Positions 43,201-52,811 of a DNA stretch of 64,000 nucleotides are shown here, piece after piece. The DNA comes from Streptomyces bluensis. Its GTDB lineage: Bacteria > Actinomycetota > Actinomycetes > Streptomycetales > Streptomycetaceae. The stretch lies in contig NZ_BMVM01000013.1 in the NCBI RefSeq assembly GCF_014650715.1, positions 62,001 to 126,000 of the forward strand. Direction: 5' to 3'. The notes under the pieces were generated by a model. That model searched no databases, was not told the origin of the DNA, and worked only from the letters and a program-made list of their open reading frames with translations. How positions within the stretch are numbered: the first letter of the stretch is position 1; each line of letters opens with the position of its first letter. The position numbers and the translations under genes are program-made.

Positions 43201-45324
43201 CTACGCGTCGATGCGTGACCGGTCCAACGTCGCCGCCGAACTGGAGATGAACTCCTTGCGCGGGGCGACGTCGTTGCCCATCAGGAGATCGAAGACCTGC
43301 TCGGCGGCCTCCAGGTCGGAGAGGTTGATCCGGCGCAGGGTGCGGTGACGCGGGTCCATCGTGGTCTCGGCCAGCTGGTCGGCGTCCATCTCACCGAGGC
43401 CCTTGTAGCGCTGGATCGAGTCCTTGTAGCGCTGACCCTTGCTCTGGAACTCCATGAGCTTGTCGCGCAGTTCGCGGTCCGAGTACGTGTACACGTACTT
43501 GTCCTGGCCCCTCTTGGGCTGGACCAGCTCGATGCGGTGCAGCGGCGGCACCGCGGCGAAGACCCGGCCCGCCTCGACCATGGGCCGCATGTAGCGGTGG
43601 AACAGCGTCAGGAGCAGGGTCCGGATGTGGGAGCCGTCCACGTCGGCGTCGGTCATCATGATGATCTTGCCGTAGCGCGCCGTGTCGATGTCGAAGGTCC
43701 GGCCGGAGCCGGCTCCTATGACCTGGATGATCGCACCGCACTCGGCGTTCTTGAGCATGTCCGTCACGGACGACTTCTGGACGTTGAGGATCTTGCCGCG
43801 GATCGGCAGCAGCGCCTGGAACTCGGAGTTCCGGGCGAGCTTGGCGGTGCCCAGCGCCGAGTCGCCCTCGACGATGAAGAGTTCGCTGCGCTCCACGTCG
43901 TCACTGCGGCAGTCGGCGAGCTTGGCGGGCAGCGAGGAGGACTCCAGAGCGGTCTTCCGGCGCTGCGCGTCCTTGTGCTGGCGGGCCGCGATACGCGTCC
44001 GGGCGGCGGCGACCGCCTTCTCCATGACCACCCGGGCCTGGGCGGCCGCGTCGCGCTTGGTGGAGGTCAGGAACGCCTTGAGTTCCTTGGAGACCACGTT
44101 GTTCACGATCCGGCGGGCCGCCGACGTGCCGAGGACCTCCTTGGTCTGGCCCTCGAACTGCGGCTCGGCGAGTCGGACGGTGACGACCGCGGTGAGGCCC
44201 TCCAGGGCGTCGTCCTTGACGATGTCGTCCTCGGCGACGCGCAGCAGCTTCTTGGCGCGCAGCACCTCGTTCATCGTCTCTTTGACGGCCTGCTCGAAAC
44301 CGGCCACGTGGGTGCCGCCCTTGGGGGTGGCGATGATGTTGACGAACGACCTGAGGGTCGCGTCGTAACCGGTCCCCCAGCGCAGCGCGACATCGACGCC
44401 GAGTTCGCGGGTGACCTCGGTGGGTGTCATCTGGCCGTGGTCGTCGAGGACGGGAACCGTCTCCTTGAAGGTGCCCTGTCCGGAGAAACGGAGGACGTCG
44501 CAGACCGGCTTGTCGGTGGCCAGGTACTCGCAGAACTCGCTGATGCCTCCGTCGAAGCGGAAGGACTCCTCGCCCTTGCTGCCGCCCTCGCCCAGGCCGT
44601 ACTCGTCGCGAACGACGATGGTCAGGCCGGGCACCAGGAACGCGGTCTGGCGGGCACGCTGGTGCAGCGTCTCCAGGGAGAGCTTGGCGTCCTTGAGGAA
44701 GATCTGGCGGTCGGCCCAGTACCGCACACGTGTGCCGGTCCGCGTCTTGGGGATCTTCTTCGCCTTGCGCAGGCCCCCCTTGGCCTCGAACTTGGCGTCC
44801 GGTCCCGTCGCCGCGAAGCCGCCGGCCACGCCGCGCCGGAAGCTGATGGCATGGGTGTGGCCACTGCGGTCGACCTCGACGTCCAGTCGCGACGAGAGCG
44901 CGTTCACCACGGAGGCGCCCACGCCGTGCAGGCCGCCCGAGGCCGCGTAGGAGCCGCCGCCGAACTTGCCTCCCGCGTGCAGCTTGGTCATGACGACCTC
45001 GACTCCGGAGAGGCCCGTCTTGGGCTCCACGTCCACGGGGATGCCGCGGCCGTTGTCCCGCACCTCCACGGAGGCGTCGTCGTGGAGGATCACCTCGATG
45101 TGGTCGCAGTAGCCCCCGAGGGCCTCGTCCACCGAGTTGTCGATGATCTCCCACAGGCAGTGCATCAGACCGCGGCTGTCGGTCGACCCGATGTACATGC
45201 CCGGGCGCTTGCGTACGGCTTCAAGCCCTTCGAGGACGAGCAGGTGCCGCGCGGTGTAGTTGGAACCATCCCGGTCTGCTCCGGTCAGCAGCGCTGTGGA
45301 CGGCACGGACGTCTCGGCGGTCAC
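43201..45324 (-). CDS. parE: DNA topoisomerase IV subunit B (GyrB-like)
   Basis: 707-residue type IIB-fold ATPase/TOPRIM subunit. The GHKL ATPase region has EIIDNSVDEAL, DNGRGIPVD and GGLHGVGASVVNALS. The TOPRIM domain has ELFIVEGDSA (catalytic Glu), MMTDADVDGSHI (DxD Mg2+ site) and RYKGLGEMDADQL. It pairs with parC about 5 kb away. GTG at 45324 follows GCGAGGAGCGAACC. Gyrase itself (gyrB/gyrA) is expected near the origin in Streptomyces, so this is the second, decatenating enzyme. Confidence 0.94.
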   Translation of the reverse strand: MTAETSVPSTALLTGADRDGSNYTARHLLVLEGLEAVRKRPGMYIGSTDSRGLMHCLWEIIDNSVDEALGGYCDHIEVILHDDASVEVRDNGRGIPVDVEPKTGLSGVEVVMTKLHAGGKFGGGSYAASGGLHGVGASVVNALSSRLDVEVDRSGHTHAISFRRGVAGGFAATGPDAKFEAKGGLRKAKKIPKTRTGTRVRYWADRQIFLKDAKLSLETLHQRARQTAFLVPGLTIVVRDEYGLGEGGSKGEESFRFDGGISEFCEYLATDKPVCDVLRFSGQGTFKETVPVLDDHGQMTPTEVTRELGVDVALRWGTGYDATLRSFVNIIATPKGGTHVAGFEQAVKETMNEVLRAKKLLRVAEDDIVKDDALEGLTAVVTVRLAEPQFEGQTKEVLGTSAARRIVNNVVSKELKAFLTSTKRDAAAQARVVMEKAVAAARTRIAARQHKDAQRRKTALESSSLPAKLADCRSDDVERSELFIVEGDSALGTAKLARNSEFQALLPIRGKILNVQKSSVTDMLKNAECGAIIQVIGAGSGRTFDIDTARYGKIIMMTDADVDGSHIRTLLLTLFHRYMRPMVEAGRVFAAVPPLHRIELVQPKRGQDKYVYTYSDRELRDKLMEFQSKGQRYKDSIQRYKGLGEMDADQLAETTMDPRHRTLRRINLSDLEAAEQVFDLLMGNDVAPRKEFISSSAATLDRSRIDA

Positions 45325-45766
45325 GCGGTTCGCTCCTCGCTGAATTTCAGATGGGGTCCTTTGGGGTAAGGACGCGGCTTCGGTCGCCGTTCAGAGGGTA
45401 CCGAGGCCTGGTAGAGCCGATGTAACGCCACCCTCGTCTGAACTCAGACTAGTCCAGACTCGTACGAGCGTTCGATCCCTCGATGGAGTGAAGTACATAT
45501 CACGTTCCCTTCGAGGCATGAACCATTTAGGCTCCGGGCACGTCCTCATGAACAACCGGCAACCCAGCCGGGAGGACAGGACAACCGACAGACAGCGCGA
45601 AATCCGTACGACACGAAGACACGCACTACGGCTCATTCGCCGCCAACCGGCAGCAGACAGCCGGCCCGGAAAGATTTTTCGAGGAAAAGCCGCGAGCGGG
45701 AACGTTTTCGGCCTGGTTGGATGTTGACCCTGGTACGACAGCTCGTCGAGCTAGAGAAGAGGCGAC
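45325..45766. other. 442-bp divergent region with two inverted repeats
   Basis: Promoter region for parE (minus) and for the DUF7455 gene (plus). It is AT-richer than the coding DNA. GTCTGA-AC-TCAGAC (45436-45449) and the 10-bp palindrome CTCGTACGAG (45459-45468) are only 9 bp apart about 110-145 bp upstream of parE. AGCTCG-T-CGAGCT (45740-45752) lies 14 bp before the DUF7455 start, just after a TTGACC (45724-45729). No gene evident. Confidence 0.45.
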
Positions 45767-45997
45767 GTGACTACTGTTCTGACCCCCGCGAGCCCGCTGA
45801 CGGCCGCTGACCGATGCGACCGTTGCGGCGCACAGGCCTACCTGCGCGTCGTTCTGCTGAGCGGTGGCGAACTACTCTTCTGCGCTCACCACGGTCGCAA
45901 GTTCGAGCCGGAGCTCAAGAAGATCGCCGCTGAGATACAGGACGAGACGGAGCGGCTGACGTCCGCTCCGGCAAGCGCCGGCGATGAGGAACGCTGA
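45767..45997 (+). CDS. DUF7455 zinc-ribbon-like small protein
   Basis: 76-residue protein. CDRCGAQAYLRVVLLSGGELLF followed by CAHHGRKFEPEL gives a CxxC...CxxH metal site typical of this actinobacterial family found near hrdB. The rest is a charged helix (LKKIAAEIQDETERL). GTG at 45767 follows AGAAGAGGCGAC. A hairpin terminator follows. Function unknown. Confidence 0.85.
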   Translation: MTTVLTPASPLTAADRCDRCGAQAYLRVVLLSGGELLFCAHHGRKFEPELKKIAAEIQDETERLTSAPASAGDEER

Positions 45998-46044
45998 CAC
46001 CTCGCATCCACGACGAGCCAGCGCCGGCGGCAGGCCGGCGACAC

Positions 46045-46078
46045 GGGCGGCCACCCCGCTCACAAGGGGTGGCCGCCC
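46045..46078. terminator. Convergent hairpin terminator
   Basis: A perfect 13-bp stem (46045-46057 with 46066-46078) and 8-base loop lie between the DUF7455 gene and the convergent protease gene. Confidence 0.85.
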
Positions 46079-46090
46079 CTACGCGTACCC

Positions 46091-46909
46091 TCAGCGCCCC
46101 CAGCCCAGCGTCCGGAGGATCTCCGAGACCCGGGTGTAGACCCCGGGATTCCCCCGCAGACCGCACCCGGTCCCCCATGACACCAGCCCGATGAGCTTGC
46201 CCTGGGCGACCAGCGGGCCGCCGCTGTCGCCCTGGCAGGCGTCGCGTCCGCCCGCGAGTTCCCCGGCACACACCATGGAGCCGGCCCTGTACGTTCCGTC
46301 CCTGCTCCCTGAGTACGCCTCCTCGCAGACCGCGTCGGGCAGCACTTTCACGCGTGCGGCACGCAGGCTGCGGGCGTAGTCGCCGGCGCCTGTGGTGTCC
46401 CCCCAGCCGTAGACCACGGCGCCCGTGTCCGGCCGGTATGCGGAGTCGCCCGCCGCCGCCATCCGGATGACCGCGCTCTCGGGGAGCGGCGAGGCGAGGG
46501 AGAGAACGGCGAAGTCCCCGGCGTTCGTATTGCTGTCATAGTTCGGGTTGACCCAAGCCGCTCGTACGGGGATCTCCTTGCCCTCGGCCGAGAGAAGGTC
46601 ACCCCGGCCCTCGATCACCTTGAGGTCACGCACCTTTTCCGGCGGCGCCCCCAGCACCGCCCCGCTCAGACAGTGGGCCGCGGTCAGCACAGTCGAGCGG
46701 CCCACCGCCACACCGCCGCAAAACTGCCCTGCACGCGTACCCCCGAACCGGTCACGGCTGGACAGCGCCACCGTCCAGGGGCTCTCCGATATCTCGACCG
46801 GATAGCCGCCGATGACGACGTCGGCTGCCGCCGGAGTTGCTGGTGATGCCAGGGGTATCGCGCCCACTGCGGCGGCGAGGGCCGATACCCGGGCAACGGA
46901 TCGTCGCAT
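46091..46909 (-). CDS. Secreted trypsin-like serine protease (S1)
   Basis: 272 residues. An Ala-rich signal peptide (1-about 29) precedes a mature N-terminus near VVIGGYPVEI. The catalytic triad is H79 (LTAAHC), D132 (AGDFAVL) and S229 (CQGDSGGP), with D223 in GRDAC at the S1 pocket base, predicting cleavage after Lys/Arg. Six Cys allow the usual disulfides, and SWGTGCGLRGNPGVYTRV closes the fold. There is no long propeptide. ATG at 46909 follows AGGAGTTCGC. Lying between hrdB and DUF7455, it is probably monocistronic. Confidence 0.92.
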   Translation of the reverse strand: MRRSVARVSALAAAVGAIPLASPATPAAADVVIGGYPVEISESPWTVALSSRDRFGGTRAGQFCGGVAVGRSTVLTAAHCLSGAVLGAPPEKVRDLKVIEGRGDLLSAEGKEIPVRAAWVNPNYDSNTNAGDFAVLSLASPLPESAVIRMAAAGDSAYRPDTGAVVYGWGDTTGAGDYARSLRAARVKVLPDAVCEEAYSGSRDGTYRAGSMVCAGELAGGRDACQGDSGGPLVAQGKLIGLVSWGTGCGLRGNPGVYTRVSEILRTLGWGR

Positions 46910-46987
46910 GCGAACTCCTCACTCTGGGACATTCACTGCACACCCAGGGTGATTCACCGGGCGGCTGCCCGCATGCGCGCACAAGCC

Positions 46988-47022
46988 GAAGGCCCGGCCT
47001 CCACAGTGGAGACCGGGCCTTC
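46988..47022. terminator. Terminator of hrdB
   Basis: A 10-bp outer stem (46988-46997 with 47013-47022) with an inner CTCCAC/GTGGAG stem lies 20 bp past the hrdB stop on the minus strand. Confidence 0.85.
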
Positions 47023-47042
47023 ACAGGCGTACGAGCGAGGCT

Positions 47043-48584
47043 CTAGTCCAGGTAGTCGCGCAGCACCTGCGAGCGCGACGGGTGACGCAGCTTCGACATC
47101 GTCTTGGACTCGATCTGGCGGATCCGCTCGCGCGTGACGCCGTACACCTTGCCGATCTCGTCGAGGGTCTTCGGCTGACCGTCGGTGAGACCGAAGCGCA
47201 TGGAGACGACGCCCGCCTCGCGCTCGGACAGAGTGTCGAGGACAGAGTGCAGCTGCTCCTGCAGGAGTGTGAAGCTGACCGCGTCGGCCGGGACGACGGC
47301 CTCGGAGTCCTCGATGAGGTCACCGAACTCGCTGTCGCCGTCCTCACCGAGCGGGGTGTGCAGCGAGATCGGCTCGCGGCCGTACTTCTGGACCTCGATG
47401 ACCTTCTCCGGGGTCATGTCGAGCTCCTTGGCCAGCTCCTCCGGGGTGGGCTCGCGGCCCAGGTCCTGGAGCATCTGGCGCTGAACGCGCGCGAGCTTGT
47501 TGATGACCTCGACCATGTGCACCGGGATACGGATGGTGCGGGCCTGGTCGGCCATGGCGCGGGTGATCGCCTGACGGATCCACCAGGTGGCGTACGTGGA
47601 GAACTTGTAGCCCTTGGTGTAGTCGAACTTCTCGACCGCACGGATCAGACCGAGGTTGCCCTCCTGGATGAGGTCCAGGAAGAGCATGCCGCGGCCGGTG
47701 TACCGCTTGGCCAGGGAGACCACCAGACGGAGGTTGGCCTCCAGGAGGTGGTTCTTGGCGCGGCGGCCGTCCTCGGCGATGATCTCCAGCTCGCGCTTGA
47801 GCTTGGGGGCGAGCTTGTCGGCGCCTGCCAGCTTGTCCTCGGCGAACAGACCGGCCTCGATGCGCTTGGCGAGCTCGACCTCCTGCTCGGCGTTGAGCAG
47901 CGGGACCTTGCCGATCTGCTTGAGGTAGTCCTTGACCGGGTCGGCGGTGGCGCCGGCCGCGGCGACCTGCTGCGCGGGCGCGTCGTCCTCGTCCTCGTCG
48001 GAGAGCACGAAACCGGCGCTCTCGGTGCCCTCGGGCTCGTCGCCGCCCTTGCCGGGTGCCGGGGTCTCCTCAAGCGCCTCGTCGTCGAGAAGCTCGGCGT
48101 CGTCCTTCTTGGCGCTGGTCTTCTTGGCCACCGTCTTCTTGACGGCGGTCTTCTTGGCGACGGTTTTCTTGGCGGTCGCCTTCTTGGCGGCGGCCTTCTT
48201 CGCGGGCGCGGCGCCCTCGGTGGGATCGTCGGCGGACGGCACGGCCGGAGCGGCGGGGGCGGTGGCCTTCTTCGTGGTCACCGTCTTCGCCGCCACGGTC
48301 TTGGTGGCGGTGCGCTTGGCCGGACTCTTCGCTGCGACGCTCTTTCGGGTGCGCTTGGGCTCTGCGGCACTGACCATCAGCGTCACACCCTCTTCCTCAA
48401 GGATCTGGTTGAGGCTGCGCAGTACGTTCTTCCACTGAGTGGCCGGAATCTGGTCAGCTTCGAAGGCTCGACGCACGTCGTCGCCGGCGATCTGCCCCTC
48501 AGCCTTTCCCCGCTCAATGAGCGCCATGACAGAGACGGACTCGGCGATCTCCGGCGGGAGCGTACGGGATGTGCTGGCCGACAC
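47043..48584 (-). CDS. hrdB: Principal RNA polymerase sigma factor HrdB
   Basis: 513-residue primary sigma-70. The N-terminal Lys/Ala-rich repeats ([18 protein letters not shown]) and the acidic stretch before [10 protein letters not shown] are typical of Streptomyces HrdB. Region 1.2/2 follows ([56 protein letters not shown]), then region 3 and region 4 ([40 protein letters not shown]). GTG at 48584 ([15 protein letters not shown]) follows GAGAGGTTGTTC and agrees with the family start; a TTG at 48590 is in frame. It directs most vegetative transcription. Confidence 0.97.
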   Translation of the reverse strand: MSASTSRTLPPEIAESVSVMALIERGKAEGQIAGDDVRRAFEADQIPATQWKNVLRSLNQILEEEGVTLMVSAAEPKRTRKSVAAKSPAKRTATKTVAAKTVTTKKATAPAAPAVPSADDPTEGAAPAKKAAAKKATAKKTVAKKTAVKKTVAKKTSAKKDDAELLDDEALEETPAPGKGGDEPEGTESAGFVLSDEDEDDAPAQQVAAAGATADPVKDYLKQIGKVPLLNAEQEVELAKRIEAGLFAEDKLAGADKLAPKLKRELEIIAEDGRRAKNHLLEANLRLVVSLAKRYTGRGMLFLDLIQEGNLGLIRAVEKFDYTKGYKFSTYATWWIRQAITRAMADQARTIRIPVHMVEVINKLARVQRQMLQDLGREPTPEELAKELDMTPEKVIEVQKYGREPISLHTPLGEDGDSEFGDLIEDSEAVVPADAVSFTLLQEQLHSVLDTLSEREAGVVSMRFGLTDGQPKTLDEIGKVYGVTRERIRQIESKTMSKLRHPSRSQVLRDYLD

Positions 48585-48888
48585 GAACAACCTCTCGGAA
48601 CGTTGGAAAACGGCTTCCGGCCCCGTCCACTACGGACAGGAACCGACGACCGCCGACTTGGGGATGGGCCGACGGCGCAGGCGGGGGCCGGGAAGTTGCA
48701 CAGCGCCATGAGCGGCGTCCGTATTCCCTCCTCGGCTGTCACCTCTTAGGTCATCGCGCTGCTCCGAAGAGCGTTACGCCCAATCCGCGTGGCCCGAGTC
48801 ACACCTCGTAAGCATGCAAATGCATCCAGATGCGGCCAGAGTCAGTCATGGCTGACAGTGACCGACTCCGACCCGGTGGTCCCTCACC
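48585..48888. promoter_or_regulatory. hrdB promoter region
   Basis: On the minus strand GGAAT (48727-48723) is followed after 18 bp by GCT (48704-48702). This is one base away from the SigR consensus GGAAT-N18-GTT, and a SigR-dependent hrdB promoter is known in S. coelicolor. ATGCA-AA-TGCAT (48814-48825) is a further inverted repeat between hrdB and whiH. No gene is seen in this stretch. Confidence 0.45.
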
Positions 48889-48944
48889 TCTCTCCGCCGG
48901 ACCCCGCCGGTCCTCAGGGGAGCCGGCGGGGTCCGGCGGAGAGA
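48889..48944 (-). terminator. Very strong terminator of whiH
   Basis: A perfect 22-bp stem (48889-48910 with 48923-48944) with a 12-base loop starts 68 bp beyond the whiH stop, insulating whiH from the hrdB promoter region. Confidence 0.9.
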
Positions 48945-49012
48945 CGGGTTCACCGGCCGGGCGGTACCCGGACAGGGCATGCTCCCGCGACCGCGCCGCT
49001 GTCGGTGGCCGA

Positions 49013-49900
49013 TCAGTGCTCGCGCGGGGAGGGCACGACGCGTTCCACCTCCGGGTGGACGGTGAGCAGTTGGCGCATGGCCACCTCGGCCGCCGCGCCG
49101 TCGCCGGCCGCGAGGGCTTCGACGATCCGGACGTGATGGCCGAGCGAGGCCTCGTTGGGGCGGTCGCAGCCGGTGGCCGGGCCTCCGGAGACCTGGAGGG
49201 CGGCGGAGACGATGCCGGACAGGTGCTCCAGCATCCGATTGCCGGCGAGCTGGATGAGCATCGAGTGGAACTCGGCGTCGGCGCGCGCGAAGGTCAGCGA
49301 GTCGCCTTGCCCCATGGCATGCCCCATGATCTCGACCATGTCGCCGAGCCGCTGCTGGACCTCCTCGCGTCCGTGCCCGGCGGCCAGACGGGCGGCGAGC
49401 GGTTCGATCGTCCAGCGCAGCTCGCTCAGCTCGCGCCGCTGGTCGTCGCGCTGCGGCCCGAAGGCCCGCCACTCGATGATGTCCGGGTCGAGCAGGTTCC
49501 AGTCGCTGACGGGACGCACCCGCGTGCCGACGTTGGGGCGGGCACTGACCAGCCCCTTCGCCTCCAGGACGCGGAGCGACTCACGGACGACGGTGCGGGA
49601 GACCTCGAATCGCTGGCCGATCTCCTCGGGCACGAGCGGCCGGTCCGCGCCGAGGTCACCGGAGACGATCATCTGACCCAGCTGCTGGACGAGTTGGCCG
49701 TGCAGGCCGCGTCCGCGGCTGCCCGCGGCACGTCGGCCCACACGCCCCAGTTCGGGATCGGCGCTCTCCCAGGTGGGGGCGCCGACGCGCTCGGCACCGG
49801 GAGTCTCGGCGTAGGAGTAGCGGTCGAGTCCACCCGGTCCGGCCAGGCCGGAGTCTGCGGAGCGGGCGGCGGTCATCATGGTGTGCGCAAGGGTACTCAC
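49013..49900 (-). CDS. whiH: WhiH, GntR-family sporulation regulator
   Basis: 295 residues, the expected length of WhiH, starting VSTLAHTMMTAARSADSG at GTG 49900 after AAAGGATGC. The GntR winged helix contains PLVPEEIGQRFEVSRTVVRE and LVSARPNVGTRVRPV. The FCD domain contains DADAEFHSMLIQLAGNRML-like metal-ligand residues and NEASLGHHVRIVEALAAGDG. In Streptomyces whiH is sigma-WhiG-dependent and needed for sporulation septation. The position next to hrdB is as in S. coelicolor. The frame open to 49984 is not needed. Confidence 0.95.
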   Translation of the reverse strand: MSTLAHTMMTAARSADSGLAGPGGLDRYSYAETPGAERVGAPTWESADPELGRVGRRAAGSRGRGLHGQLVQQLGQMIVSGDLGADRPLVPEEIGQRFEVSRTVVRESLRVLEAKGLVSARPNVGTRVRPVSDWNLLDPDIIEWRAFGPQRDDQRRELSELRWTIEPLAARLAAGHGREEVQQRLGDMVEIMGHAMGQGDSLTFARADAEFHSMLIQLAGNRMLEHLSGIVSAALQVSGGPATGCDRPNEASLGHHVRIVEALAAGDGAAAEVAMRQLLTVHPEVERVVPSPREH

Positions 49901-50082
49901 GCATCCTTTGTCGGCGCCCTCCTCAACTCCCTTGAGGTCTTTGGTGAAAAGCACACGAAAGGGTGATCGCTCACCCCGTCGCAATTGACGCCTTATCGGA
50001 AAGAAACGGGCGGCCTTCGAGGAGTTGCGCGCACAGCGGGATCGGGCGGATGCGGACCCTGATCAGGAGAGGCCCTTCTGCC

Positions 50083-51882
50083 TCATCGGACCCTGCTCCG
50101 CAGGGTCGTGAGCAGATACGCGCCGAGCAGCGCGGTCAGCGACAACAGCAGTGCGCCGCCCACGGGTTGGGCGATCATCCGGGCCACCAGGGTCAGCCAG
50201 CGCTCCCCGCCGAAGGGCCACCGCATCAGCGGCAGCTCGTGCAGTCGCGCCGAGAAACCGGCCGCCGCCCGCACGGTCATCCCCTCCAGGACCTTGTGCA
50301 CGAGGGGCACGACGAGGACCGGCACGGCGAGCACCGCGGCCAGTCCCGCGGTGGTGGACCGGAAGATGCCGGCAGCCAGTACCCCGGCCCAGGAGCACCC
50401 CACGACGAGGCCGGTCCAACTGGCGCTCAGCGGAAGCCAGTCGGCGGGCACGTCGGCGAGCTCGGGTCCGTAGACGAGGTAGAGCACTTCGAGGTCGCAG
50501 CCCACCGTGAGGAAGGCGAGCATCAGCGCGGTGCCCGCGGCGACGAGGAGTTTCGCGGCGAGCAGCCCCAGTCGGCGGGGGACGGTGCCGCGGTCCGCGG
50601 CCAGGGCGGGATGGCGGAACTCGTCACCGAAGGCGATCGCGCCGAGAAAGCCCGCTCCCAGCGCGGCGGGCGGCAGCGGCAGCTCCTGCGGCCACGCGGC
50701 CAGCAGGCGCGACTGCGGGGCATGGCCGAGGCCCGCGAGGATCACGGAGACGACGGCGGAGGTGATCAGTACGGCGGCCACGGTGAAGAAGCCGGTGTCG
50801 ACTCCGGTGGCCCTGCGCAGTTCGTAGAGGAGCGGGCGCAGGGGGCTCGGGGCCGGGCGGACGTCGACGGGGGGAGGGAGCGCCGGGAGGCCGTCCGGTT
50901 CCAGCGGCCTGGCCGTGTGCGAGGGCGCGGCCTCGCCGTGCTCGTCGTCAGCGGTCGTGCCGGCCTCGCCCGTGACCGCCGCACCGGCCCCGTCGGCGGC
51001 GTGTGGCGGCCCCATGTCCCCGATCTCATCGGCGAGTTGATGTACGAGGATGCCGTGCCGGAACGCGGTCTCCCCGACGTCGGCGCAGGTACTGCCGTAC
51101 ACGGAGAGCCGGTTGCCGTCCTCGCGCACGACCTCGACGGAACGCCGCGTGGTCCGGGCTTCCTTGGTGAGCAGGGCGCCCAGGCGGACGGCGTGCGGGC
51201 TGCGGACGACGACGCGGGGACGGAGCCGGGTGCGGGCGAAGTGGGCCGCCTCCTGGTCGGCGACGAGCCGTCCCTCCTCCAGCGTGACGACCCGGTCGGC
51301 GGTCTGTGCCGCCTCCTTGGGGTCGCGCGTCGTGAACAGCACGGTGCCGCCCTGGAGCGCGTGGGCACGCAGGATCCCGTGCAGCCAGCGGCTTTCACGG
51401 ACGGACAGCCCGGCGGCGGGATCGTCGAGCACGAGGGTGTGCGGGTCGGCCAGCAGCGCACAGGCCAGTCCCAGACGGCGGTCCATGCCGCGCGAGAGGG
51501 TCCCCAGGCGTTCGTCGCGCAGACTGACGAGGCCCACGACGTCGAGGATGTCGTCGGCACGCTGCACGGGCACGCCGGCGGCGGCACACAGCATGCGCAG
51601 GTGACCGCGGACCGTGCGCGACGGGTGGCCGGGCACGTCGCCGAGGAGGGCACCCACCTCGCGCGAGGGGTGGGGGATGCGGTGCAGGGGACGGCCCCTG
51701 AAGTAGGTGATGCCGCGGCCCTGTTGCAGTGCGAGCATGAGCCGCACCGCCGTCGTCTTGCCCGCGCCCGGTGGGCCGAGGAGCACGGTGACACAGCCGG
51801 AGAGAGCCTCGAAGGAGACGTTGTCGACGGCGAGGGGAAGCTCCTTGCGAGGGGTGCTGGTCAGTCCGATGGCCTGGATCAC
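50083..51882 (-). CDS. One-piece ABC transporter (ATPase fused to ABC-2-like membrane domain)
   Basis: 599 residues. The ABC domain (about 1-220) has Walker A LLGPPGAGKTT, a degenerate signature LSRGMDRRLGLACALLA and Walker B LVLDDPAAGL. After a linker come six hydrophobic segments (about 365-595) of ABC-2 type. One protein thus contains both halves and would act as a homodimer. The LSRGM signature departs from LSGGQ, as in many ABC-2 exporters. GTG at 51882 is chosen by the start of conserved sequence; neither it nor TTG 51891 has a ribosome site, so a leaderless message is possible. Follows the Nudix gene by 40 bp. Confidence 0.82.
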   Translation of the reverse strand: MIQAIGLTSTPRKELPLAVDNVSFEALSGCVTVLLGPPGAGKTTAVRLMLALQQGRGITYFRGRPLHRIPHPSREVGALLGDVPGHPSRTVRGHLRMLCAAAGVPVQRADDILDVVGLVSLRDERLGTLSRGMDRRLGLACALLADPHTLVLDDPAAGLSVRESRWLHGILRAHALQGGTVLFTTRDPKEAAQTADRVVTLEEGRLVADQEAAHFARTRLRPRVVVRSPHAVRLGALLTKEARTTRRSVEVVREDGNRLSVYGSTCADVGETAFRHGILVHQLADEIGDMGPPHAADGAGAAVTGEAGTTADDEHGEAAPSHTARPLEPDGLPALPPPVDVRPAPSPLRPLLYELRRATGVDTGFFTVAAVLITSAVVSVILAGLGHAPQSRLLAAWPQELPLPPAALGAGFLGAIAFGDEFRHPALAADRGTVPRRLGLLAAKLLVAAGTALMLAFLTVGCDLEVLYLVYGPELADVPADWLPLSASWTGLVVGCSWAGVLAAGIFRSTTAGLAAVLAVPVLVVPLVHKVLEGMTVRAAAGFSARLHELPLMRWPFGGERWLTLVARMIAQPVGGALLLSLTALLGAYLLTTLRSRVR

Positions 51883-51922
51883 CCACAGCAAGATAGCGCG
51901 TTATGTCCGGTTTTCTGTGGTG

Positions 51923-52681
51923 TCAGACCTCGGGGCGCAGCATCGGCGGGTTGAGGAGCGTGGCACCACCCGCACGGAACAGCTGAGCCGGGCGGCCTCC
52001 CTGGCGCGTGGTCGTGCCCCCGGTGGGCACCAGGAAGCCGGGGGTGCCGGTCACCTTGCGATGGAAGTTGCGCGGGTCGAGAGCCACTCCCCACACGGCC
52101 TCGTAGACGCGGCGCAGCTCGCCCACGGTGAACTCGGGTGGGCAGAAGGCGGTGGCCAGCGAGGAGTACTCGATCTTGGAGCGTGCCCGCTCGACGCCGT
52201 CCGCGAGGATCTGCGCGTGATCGAAGGCGAGTGGCGCCACCGGCTCGCCGTCACGGGCGTAACCGCCCTGCTGCAGCAGCTCCTCGACGGGTGCCCATCG
52301 CGCGATGTTGGCGTCGCCTCCCGCCCTGGGTGCGGGCAGGTCGGGAGCGAGTGCGAGGTGGGCGACGCTGACGACCCTCATCCTCGGGTCACGCTTGGGG
52401 TCGCCGTACGTCGCGAGCTGCTCCAGATGCGCGCCGTTGTCCTGGGCCGGTGCGCCCGGGTCGTGCGCGCGCAGCCCGGTCTCCTCGGCCAGCTCGCGCG
52501 CGGCGGCCTGGGCCAGGTCCTCGTCGGGCCGCACGAACCCGCCGGGAAGCGCCCACCGCCCTTGGAAGGGCTGCTCGCCCCGCCGCACCGCCAGCGCACA
52601 CAGGGCATGGCGGCGCACGGTCAGCACGACCAGGTCCACGGTGACGGCGAAGGGCGGAAACGCTGACGGGTCGTAGGGCAT
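51923..52681 (-). CDS. Nudix hydrolase with C-terminal winged helix (NrtR-like)
   Basis: 252 residues. The N-terminal Nudix domain has a complete box in GGFVRPDEDLAQAAARELAE followed by ETGL. The C-terminal domain has FTVGELRRVYEAVWG and LDPRNFHRKVTGTPGFL, the winged-helix signature of NrtR-type regulators of NAD metabolism. Because the catalytic Glu residues are all present, it may be an ADP-ribose pyrophosphatase rather than a pure regulator. ATG at 52681 begins the conserved MPYDPSAFPPFAVTVDLVVL; GGGAGA is rather far upstream. The ABC transporter gene follows. Confidence 0.85.
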   Translation of the reverse strand: MPYDPSAFPPFAVTVDLVVLTVRRHALCALAVRRGEQPFQGRWALPGGFVRPDEDLAQAAARELAEETGLRAHDPGAPAQDNGAHLEQLATYGDPKRDPRMRVVSVAHLALAPDLPAPRAGGDANIARWAPVEELLQQGGYARDGEPVAPLAFDHAQILADGVERARSKIEYSSLATAFCPPEFTVGELRRVYEAVWGVALDPRNFHRKVTGTPGFLVPTGGTTTRQGGRPAQLFRAGGATLLNPPMLRPEV

Positions 52682-52811
52682 GCCGCGATCATAGTCGTCT
52701 CCCTGACGATAAACACGTCCTTCGCCGCCACCTCCACAGCTGATCCACTTCTGTCCGTGCGGCCCCTGTGAGCCGCCGCCGTCGGGCTGTCCGATCACAC
52801 GTCGTCCGAGG

